Positions 28,196 through 34,326 of a stretch of 41,427 nt of DNA are shown piece after piece; the first letter of the stretch is position 1, and the number at the start of each line of letters is the position of its first letter. A program made the position numbers and the translations under genes. The notes under the pieces were generated by a model that was given only the letters and a program-made list of their open reading frames with translations, was not told the origin of the DNA and ran no database searches. Source of the stretch: Chloroflexota bacterium (GTDB lineage Bacteria; Chloroflexota; Dehalococcoidia; SM23-28-2; RBG-16-64-32); NCBI GenBank assembly GCA_022574655.1, contig JACZRQ010000009.1, positions 1 to 41,427 of the forward strand. Reading direction: 5' to 3'.

Positions 28196-30319
28196 ATGGC
28201 CCCATCGACTGAGTTCCCGGGGAACGTTTTCTTCTATCTGGTGCTGATAGGGTTCCTCGGCTTCTTCGCCTGGTCAGTGGCTGTGCGTGCCAAGTGGTTC
28301 ACACAGACGCAGTGGGTGAACCGGTTTACGGACCCGATCCAACGAATCGTCGGGCTGATCCCGTTCCTGCTAGGGAACTCGCGCGTGGCGCGGAAACGCT
28401 ACTGGTACTCAGGCTCACTGCACACGATGATCTGGCTGGGCTTCCTGGCCCTGCAGATACGAACGCTGAACTTCCTGCTGAACGGCGTGCATGAGGACAT
28501 CAGCTTCGAGCACAACTTCGGCGTGGTCTGGGACTATGGGCTGCGACCGACGCTGGACGTCTTCAACATCCTCGTTATCGTGGGTGTGGGGATGGCGGCA
28601 TTCCAGCGGTTTTTCTGGAAGCCGAAACGGATGACGCTGAACTGGGACGGCTGGCTGACGCTGTTCTTCATCGGTTGGCTGATGGTGACGGACGTGTTCA
28701 CCAACAGCTTCGAGATCTACCTGTTCAACCCCGAGAACAAAGAATGGAGCTTCCTGGCGTACGGGCTGTCGGAGGTCTGGAGAGAGATGGGGATGTCGGT
28801 CGGTACGGCGGAGGCGCTTCACGTTGTCTGGTGGTACCAGCACCTGGTCGACTTCCTGGCGTTCCTCTGCTTCCTACCGTACTCGAAGCACTCGCACGTG
28901 CTCACGATCGTGCCGCAGATATTCACGCGGCGGCTGGAGCCGACGGGCGTCCTGCAGCCGCTCGGCGACTTCGAGAAGCTGGAGCACTTCGGCGTCGGCA
29001 AGCTCGAGCAGTTCAACTGGAAACAGCTGTTGGACTCGTATTCATGCACGGAGTGCGGGCGATGCACGGACGTGTGTCCAGCGAACATCACCGGCAAGAC
29101 GCTGTCGCCGAAGGCGATCATCGTCAACATGCGGCATCTGATGGAAGAGCAGGAGCCGGCGTTGCTCCCGAGCACTAAGAAGCCCGAGGAGATAACACCG
29201 CTGATCGACGGTGTCGGCTACGAGCCACTGTGGGACTGCGTGACCTGCGGCGCGTGTATGGAGGAATGTCCGGTCTTTATCGAGCACGTGCCGACGATCA
29301 TGGACATGCGCCGCAACCTGGTGATGGAAGAGTCGAAGATGCCGGAACAGGCACAACAAACGTTGCAGCAGATCGAGCAGCGCGGCCACCCGTGGCGCGG
29401 GTCGCAGCTTACGCGCACGAGCTGGATCGAGGAGATGGCCACGGAGGGCGTTGAGGTACCTGTGTTCGACGGCTCGCAGGAGTACCTGTACTGGGTGGGC
29501 TGCACGGGGGCGCTGCAGGAGCGGAACGTCAAGGTTACGCAGTCGCTGGTGCGGCTGCTGATCGAAGCTGGTGTGAGCTTCGGCGTGCTGGCGGCGGAAG
29601 AAGGCTGCTCGGGCGACCCGGCGCGCAGGTTCGGAAACGAATACCTGTACCAGACGCAGGCGGAACAGAACATCGAGATCATGAAGTCGAAGAACGTGCA
29701 GAAGGTGCTCGCCAACTGCCCGCACTGCTACAACACGATCGCCAACGAGTACCCGCAGTTCGATGGCGAGTTCGAGGTGATACACCACACGGTGTTCCTC
29801 GACCAGTTGCTGGCCGACGGCAAGCTTCGCCCCGAGCAAGTGAACGGCCTTGCGCAAAAGACCGTGACTTACCATGACCCCTGCTACGCCTCCCGCCACA
29901 ACAGCATCATCGACGAGCCGCGGCGGGTGCTGACGGCGACCGGGGTGAAGACGGTCGAGATGCAGCGCTGCAAGCGATCGACGTTCTGCTGCGGCGCCGG
30001 CGGGTCCCACATGTGGATGGAGGAGAGCCAGGGTCAGCGGATCAACGACCACCGCATGGAGGAGGCGGTCGGGACGGGCGCGGACGTGATCGCGGTGGCC
30101 TGCCCGTTCTGCATGCAGATGTTCGAGTCTTCAGTGGGAGCAGTACCCGAGGCGGAGGAACGCGGCCTTCAAGTGTTCGACATAGCGGAGCTGTTGGATC
30201 AGAGCATCACCTACAGCAAACCGCTGCCGCCCAGCGGCAACGGTGGCGGAGCCCCGCAGGACGATGAGACAGAGCCGGAGGCTACGGAGGCGGGCGCGGG
30301 GGACGCCAAGACGGAGTAG
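28196..30319 (+). CDS. Membrane-bound Fe-S oxidoreductase, FadF/EMO-like (heterodisulfide reductase-related)
   Basis: 707 residues from an ATG with GAGGAGG upstream. The N-terminal part has about five membrane helices (about 10-230) like the heme-binding subunit of nitrate reductase gamma/HdrE. Two [4Fe-4S] ferredoxin motifs follow: CxxCxxCxxxCP at 284-294 and 348-358. Two CCG-type domains come next: a degenerate one ('NCPHCYN', 'GCSGD') and a canonical one ('DPCYASRHN', 'FCCGAGGSH', 'ACPFCMQ'). Such fusions are proposed to pass electrons from ETF, reduced by acyl-CoA dehydrogenases, to menaquinone (FadF, or EMO in syntrophs). This fits the acyl-CoA genes nearby. No ETF gene is in view. Confidence 0.88.
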   Translation: MAPSTEFPGNVFFYLVLIGFLGFFAWSVAVRAKWFTQTQWVNRFTDPIQRIVGLIPFLLGNSRVARKRYWYSGSLHTMIWLGFLALQIRTLNFLLNGVHEDISFEHNFGVVWDYGLRPTLDVFNILVIVGVGMAAFQRFFWKPKRMTLNWDGWLTLFFIGWLMVTDVFTNSFEIYLFNPENKEWSFLAYGLSEVWREMGMSVGTAEALHVVWWYQHLVDFLAFLCFLPYSKHSHVLTIVPQIFTRRLEPTGVLQPLGDFEKLEHFGVGKLEQFNWKQLLDSYSCTECGRCTDVCPANITGKTLSPKAIIVNMRHLMEEQEPALLPSTKKPEEITPLIDGVGYEPLWDCVTCGACMEECPVFIEHVPTIMDMRRNLVMEESKMPEQAQQTLQQIEQRGHPWRGSQLTRTSWIEEMATEGVEVPVFDGSQEYLYWVGCTGALQERNVKVTQSLVRLLIEAGVSFGVLAAEEGCSGDPARRFGNEYLYQTQAEQNIEIMKSKNVQKVLANCPHCYNTIANEYPQFDGEFEVIHHTVFLDQLLADGKLRPEQVNGLAQKTVTYHDPCYASRHNSIIDEPRRVLTATGVKTVEMQRCKRSTFCCGAGGSHMWMEESQGQRINDHRMEEAVGTGADVIAVACPFCMQMFESSVGAVPEAEERGLQVFDIAELLDQSITYSKPLPPSGNGGGAPQDDETEPEATEAGAGDAKTE

Positions 30320-30455
30320 CCTCGCCGTTAGTCGTAGTTAGCGTCGGGCCAGACGCGGTAGCTGCCCTGGCGAGGAAGGGAAGTTCGAACCGATTCAAGG
30401 CACGCGGTTGAGAGGTCCCATTCGAAGACCCAGAATACGCACCTGAACGCTTCGA

Positions 30456-33020
30456 CTACGGCGCTGTGTCGTACCAAAGGATGGCCCCAAGTACCTCCCC
30501 CACCTCCAGCGGCTCAACGTCTGCCACCGTTAGCGTCCAAGTTCCAGCAATGCTCTCGCCGTCAAACACACTTAGCGGATTCGTAGGTGCGAATATGCCG
30601 TCTATCGATGGAGTCTGCACCGAACACTGATCCTCGACAGGGTTGGGAGCCTCGTCCCACAGAAGCACACGAATGTCGAAGCCATCGCACCCGAACTCCG
30701 CAGCGGGGAATCCAGGCCGGTCGATTACGACCGCAGATGTGCCAGTGTCATCGTGTGTAAGTGTAACAACGAGGTCACCAACCCACGTGTGATCCACGTT
30801 AACGCAAAGGGCTAACTCGGTTATGAGACCTATATCGCCAGATGTGTCGAAGAAGACCGGGACGCCAGCAGGATCGTTGTCTGGGATAGCTAGTGGAGGC
30901 TCTAGGGTAGGACACTCGGTACTGGGTGTGGGGATCGGCGTTGGGCTGGGAGAAGGTGTGGGCGACGGTGTTGGGGTCGGAGTGGGAGTAGGCGTCGGTG
31001 TGGCGGTGGGCGTTGAAGCATCCGTTTGGGTCGGGCCTGCCGATCCAGTCGGCGTGGGTGCCAAGGTAGGCGTAGGTGTGGCCGTCGGGGTTACCGTTGG
31101 ACTAGGGCTGGACGTGGCCGAGGCGGTTGGGATTGGGGTCGGCGTTGGGGTCGGCGTCGGAATCGGCAGCCCGGTCGCAGGCGGTGCGGGTGTTGGCTGA
31201 ACGATCACTGAGCCGATAGGGGTGCATCCGCTTGGTAACGTGTTCGTAAGTCCACCAACATGTTTGAGTATCGTCAACAGGTCAACGGAGTCTACGTCAT
31301 TGTCGCAATCCACGTCACCGTGTATCTGATTGAGCGTCGATGTCGAAACTAATGACAAGAGGGCGGCTCCAATAGCCGGACATCCTGGGGCTTGAGTAGT
31401 GGCTAGACCGGCGACATGGCGGAGGCCCGTAAGGGCATCGACCGAGTCAACATCGCCGTCGCAATCGATGTCTCCGGCCAATAGACTTTGTGCTGGTGCC
31501 GGTGTTGGGGTGGCCGTCGGAGTTGGTGTTGGGACTAAAGGCGTCGGGGGCGGTGTATTGGTCTCTTGTGGAGAAGGCGATGGCGTAGGGCTGGGTGTAG
31601 TTGGGGCGTCTAAGCAATCAGGTCTATTGTTGTTGTCTGAGTCTTCTAGGGCGTCAGCCGCTTGAACAAGACCAGCACCATATCGCGAGTCGTATCCAGA
31701 GGCTCCGAGGTCTTCGGAGCTGCATCGCAGAACGTCTCTTACTTCCTTTGGAGTCAGATTCGGGTACTCCGACAGGATAAGTGCCACCACTGCGGCCACG
31801 TGCGGTGAAGCCATGGAGGTTCCTTCCAGAACACAGTATGCGTGGATTGTGAAGTTGATTGGCGTTCCTAGGCACGTGTGGGCATAAGTGCCTTGCAGAA
31901 CGCCGTCTAGTAGGCCGTCGCCGTTGAGGTCGACGCTTGTGTCCCCTCCTGGTGCTACCACGTGAAGATGGCTTGATCCGCCTTCCGAAGTTCCGTAGTT
32001 CGAGTAACCGGTCTTCTGCTTGTTCAGGTCGACGGCTCCGACGGAAACAACCGTTGGCAGTGCTGCAGGATACGATATTGACGAGTTACCATCGTTTCCG
32101 GCTGCTGCCACGACGACAACGCCCTTGGATTCTGCGTATGAGATTGCGGTTCGAACAACCTGTGCAATCGATGCTCCGCCAAGGCTCAAGTTAATGACAT
32201 CGGCTCCGTTGTCTACGGCATAGCGAATACCGTCCGCTACATCCGCGTTAGGACAGTCTGTGGTAAGGAATAGGATAGAGACGCAAACTTTCACCGGCAT
32301 GATCTTCGCGTTGTAAGCAACTCCTGCGACCCCGATGTTGTTGTTCGTCCTCTGAGCAATGGTTCCCGTGACGTGCGAGCCATGACCGGTATCGTCCTGT
32401 GGGAAGTCATCACCCTCAATAATGTCGACTGGCGAAACGAACTGAGTTCCCACCAGATCCGGTTGGCGTGCGTAACACAGGATTGGAATCCCTTGAAAGG
32501 TGAAGCAGAAGTCGGTATTAGCGACTCCTGAGTCCACAACGGCAACTGTGACTCCGGATCCTGTACTCTGATGCCAGGCTTCCTCGGCTTGAATCATCGG
32601 TAGATGCCACTGAAACGAGAAGAATTCGTCGTTAGGACTGGCCGACGAGTTGTGCGAGAATGGATGCCAGATCAGATTCGGCTCGACTAGGTCGACGAGA
32701 GGGTGAGCTGAGAGAACCTGTATGTATTCATCCTCTCGGCCCTCGGGCACGGTTACAAGTGCATCTGTTCCGGACAGAAGTAGTCGTTCGATTCTGACAT
32801 TCGCACCTGACAAGGTGGCAATCCCTGCCGGCATATCGACGCCAGCCTTGAATCGAACTATTAGCTCACCCGGAACCGCGTCCAATTGATCGACGTCTGG
32901 TTCGGTGCCGAGAGTCGCTGCTTCGCCCTCCCTCCCGTCTGAACCCAGGCTGAACGCGAGCGCCAAGGCCACGGCGAGTCCGGCAAGGCGATAGACCGAT
33001 GATCTCACGCCCCTACCCAA
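30456..33020 (-). CDS. Secreted subtilisin-like serine protease with internal dockerin-like repeats and C-terminal P-domain
   Basis: 854 residues from a TTG at 33020 directly after the stop of the mini-lipoprotein gene; a GTG four codons later is possible. A signal segment (about 8-25) and an inhibitor-like prodomain (about 45-115) lead to a peptidase S8 domain with Asp163 ('VVDSGV'), His213 ('GHGSHVTG') and Ser402 ('GTSMASPH'). Two Cys-bearing dockerin-like loops (about 514-605) lie between Thr-Pro linkers, and a proprotein-convertase P-domain (about 705-854) ends the chain. The other dockerin-like proteins here carry that module at the end. It is an exported protease, probably held at the surface. 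Confidence 0.92.
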   Translation of the reverse strand: MGRGVRSSVYRLAGLAVALALAFSLGSDGREGEAATLGTEPDVDQLDAVPGELIVRFKAGVDMPAGIATLSGANVRIERLLLSGTDALVTVPEGREDEYIQVLSAHPLVDLVEPNLIWHPFSHNSSASPNDEFFSFQWHLPMIQAEEAWHQSTGSGVTVAVVDSGVANTDFCFTFQGIPILCYARQPDLVGTQFVSPVDIIEGDDFPQDDTGHGSHVTGTIAQRTNNNIGVAGVAYNAKIMPVKVCVSILFLTTDCPNADVADGIRYAVDNGADVINLSLGGASIAQVVRTAISYAESKGVVVVAAAGNDGNSSISYPAALPTVVSVGAVDLNKQKTGYSNYGTSEGGSSHLHVVAPGGDTSVDLNGDGLLDGVLQGTYAHTCLGTPINFTIHAYCVLEGTSMASPHVAAVVALILSEYPNLTPKEVRDVLRCSSEDLGASGYDSRYGAGLVQAADALEDSDNNNRPDCLDAPTTPSPTPSPSPQETNTPPPTPLVPTPTPTATPTPAPAQSLLAGDIDCDGDVDSVDALTGLRHVAGLATTQAPGCPAIGAALLSLVSTSTLNQIHGDVDCDNDVDSVDLLTILKHVGGLTNTLPSGCTPIGSVIVQPTPAPPATGLPIPTPTPTPTPIPTASATSSPSPTVTPTATPTPTLAPTPTGSAGPTQTDASTPTATPTPTPTPTPTPSPTPSPSPTPIPTPSTECPTLEPPLAIPDNDPAGVPVFFDTSGDIGLITELALCVNVDHTWVGDLVVTLTHDDTGTSAVVIDRPGFPAAEFGCDGFDIRVLLWDEAPNPVEDQCSVQTPSIDGIFAPTNPLSVFDGESIAGTWTLTVADVEPLEVGEVLGAILWYDTAP

Positions 33021-33113
33021 TCAGTCTCCGGAGCACCGGCTACCACAGGCAACACCGAGCAGTAAGAGCGGCAGGATCGCCGCGAGAGCAATTTGAAGCG
33101 GGCGCTTGAACAT
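33021..33113 (-). CDS. Mini-lipoprotein of 30 residues preceding the subtilase
   Basis: Minus-strand ATG at 33113-33111 to TGA at 33023-33021. AAGGA lies six bases upstream, and a near-consensus promoter sits about 18 bases before the ATG. The product is a basic start, a hydrophobic helix and a lipobox ending 'LLLLGVAC', then eight residues (Gly-Ser-Arg-Cys-Ser-Gly-Asp after the Cys). It looks like an entericidin-sized lipopeptide. The stop is followed at once by the TTG of the protease gene, so the pair share a transcript and probably coupled translation. It may be a true lipopeptide or mainly a leader for the protease. Confidence 0.7.
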   Translation of the reverse strand: MFKRPLQIALAAILPLLLLGVACGSRCSGD

Positions 33114-33137
33114 GATCGTTCCTTCTTGGTGCGTACG

Positions 33138-33166
33138 GTTATATCGTGGGCAGTCGAATCTGTCAA
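33138..33166 (-). promoter_or_regulatory. Near-consensus promoter of the mini-lipoprotein/subtilase operon
   Basis: Minus-strand TTGACA (33166-33161), 17-base spacer, TATAAC (33143-33138). The predicted start of transcription is near 33131. Confidence 0.78.
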
Positions 33167-33195
33167 CGTGCAGCCGCCGAACGCTAAGGGTGGCT

Positions 33196-33678
33196 CTAGC
33201 CGGACGAAGGCTTCGGGGTGGGCGTGGGTGTCCCGACATCATGATCGACGTTGACGCGCTTGACGAAGTAGCGCGCCGAATCGCAGATCTGCAGACGTTC
33301 GTCGTCCTCACGTCCGGCCAGGACGTCGACCTCGTCGCCAATTTGCGGATTCGAACTCCAGTCTCCGAGGCAGCGAATCGGCGACTCGCCGTAGGCTTCG
33401 ATGACCTCGACGGTCTCCCCGGCCGGAAGAGCGCCACCGCCGATGTTCTTCAACACTTCGACGGTGACGCTACATGCTGCATCGACATCGCAGCCGGAGT
33501 TCACTTCTCGCACGATGCCGAAGAACCAGTACTCATCTGCTCCGAGAACCACCTGCGTTGAGATAGGCGTGGGCGGATCAGACGGAGTCGGTGTAGACGT
33601 GGGGTCGTTGTCGCCGGAGCCGGAGCAGGCAACGGAGGCGATGAGGACGGCGGCTCCGACGGCGAGTGTGCGCAACAT
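33196..33678 (-). CDS. Lipoprotein with possible NTR (TIMP/netrin)-like domain
   Basis: 160 residues from an ATG at 33678 with AGGTGA six bases upstream. A hydrophobic leader ends in the lipobox 'IASVAC', so Cys18 is probably lipidated. A short Thr-Pro linker leads to a domain of about 105 residues with four Cys ('GCDVDAAC', 'RCLGDW', 'QICDSARYF'). The order of features (beta strands, 'GDEVDVLAG', late Cys) recalls the NTR-like fold of bacterial lipoproteins. It ends with a Thr-Pro-rich tail and no domain after it. The next gene upstream (33828-34253) encodes a likely paralogue with a matching end. Function unknown. Confidence 0.75.
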   Translation of the reverse strand: MLRTLAVGAAVLIASVACSGSGDNDPTSTPTPSDPPTPISTQVVLGADEYWFFGIVREVNSGCDVDAACSVTVEVLKNIGGGALPAGETVEVIEAYGESPIRCLGDWSSNPQIGDEVDVLAGREDDERLQICDSARYFVKRVNVDHDVGTPTPTPKPSSG

Positions 33679-33827
33679 GTGCTGTCACCTATTACAACTC
33701 GGCGAACCGGCGAAAGGTTCCATTTGCCACCCATTTTGTCCCGCTTCGTTAGGTCACCCACCCAGATCCCCTCGACCAGCCTCGATCAGATCGGGGGCAG
33801 GCCTCGCGGCGACCCGCTGTGGCGTGG

Positions 33828-34253
33828 TCAAGGTGTAGGCGTGGGAGTAACGGTCGGCGTCAGTGAGCGGAGGAAGTAGCGACCGGAGCCGCAGACATCG
33901 AGGTAGCGCTCATCAACGAAGGTGCCGGCGAAGACCTCGTAGGGGCCGCCGAAGATGATGTCGCCGAAGGCGTTGCGGCAGAGTTCGTGTGCGTCTCCGC
34001 CTCCGACCACCACGGTGATGACCTCGCTCCGGTTGAGGCCGGTGTCGGCGATATCCTCGGTGACTCTGAATTGGAACAGGATCGGATCGGGAAAAGGGGC
34101 CATTGGGTCATCCGGCGGCAAGAGTATCCCAGTGAAGCGGTGTTCGCCTGCGCTGACCGCAGAAGTCGGGTTTGTGGTTTGGTCACTGCCACCGGAGCCG
34201 GAGCAGGCGGCGGCGATGATTAGGAGTATGACGACGATCATGGCACGCGACAT
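33828..34253 (-). CDS. Lipoprotein, paralogue of the neighbouring NTR-like lipoprotein
   Basis: 141 residues from an ATG at 34253 with GGAGGG five bases upstream. The leader ends in 'IIAAAC', a lipobox with Cys17. The domain shares with its neighbour 'HRFTGIL', a middle Cys ('LCRNAFG'), 'GPYEVFAGTFVDERYLDVCGSGRYFLR' and a Thr-Pro tail that simply stops. 'GxxYEVFA...L.VC' resembles the NTR/TIMP-like pattern. It has its own promoter-like element. The tails look like dockerin linkers without the dockerin, which may mean loss of that module or use of the tail as a spacer. Confidence 0.75.
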   Translation of the reverse strand: MSRAMIVVILLIIAAACSGSGGSDQTTNPTSAVSAGEHRFTGILLPPDDPMAPFPDPILFQFRVTEDIADTGLNRSEVITVVVGGGDAHELCRNAFGDIIFGGPYEVFAGTFVDERYLDVCGSGRYFLRSLTPTVTPTPTP

Positions 34254-34271
34254 CTTGTCCCTCCGGGGCAG

Positions 34272-34299
34272 ATTCTACTCGAGGAGAGTCCGTCGTGAA
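34272..34299 (-). promoter_or_regulatory. Candidate promoter for the lipoprotein gene at 34253
   Basis: Minus-strand TTCACG (34299-34294), 16-base spacer, TAGAAT (34277-34272). It lies in the gap after the PPDK gene. Confidence 0.45.
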
Positions 34300-34326
34300 C
34301 GAGTCTCTAAAGGACAGCCTGACGCG

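Noticed and set aside
30320-30455. Terminator between the Fe-S oxidoreductase and subtilase genes
   Set aside because: CCTCGCC and GGCGAGG can pair only around a loop of more than 30 bases and no T-run follows.
33021-33437. 138-codon reading upstream of the subtilase
   Set aside because: Only the last 30 codons (from the ATG at 33113) have a promoter, ribosome binding site and lipobox. The earlier part lies opposite or within the neighbouring lipoprotein gene.
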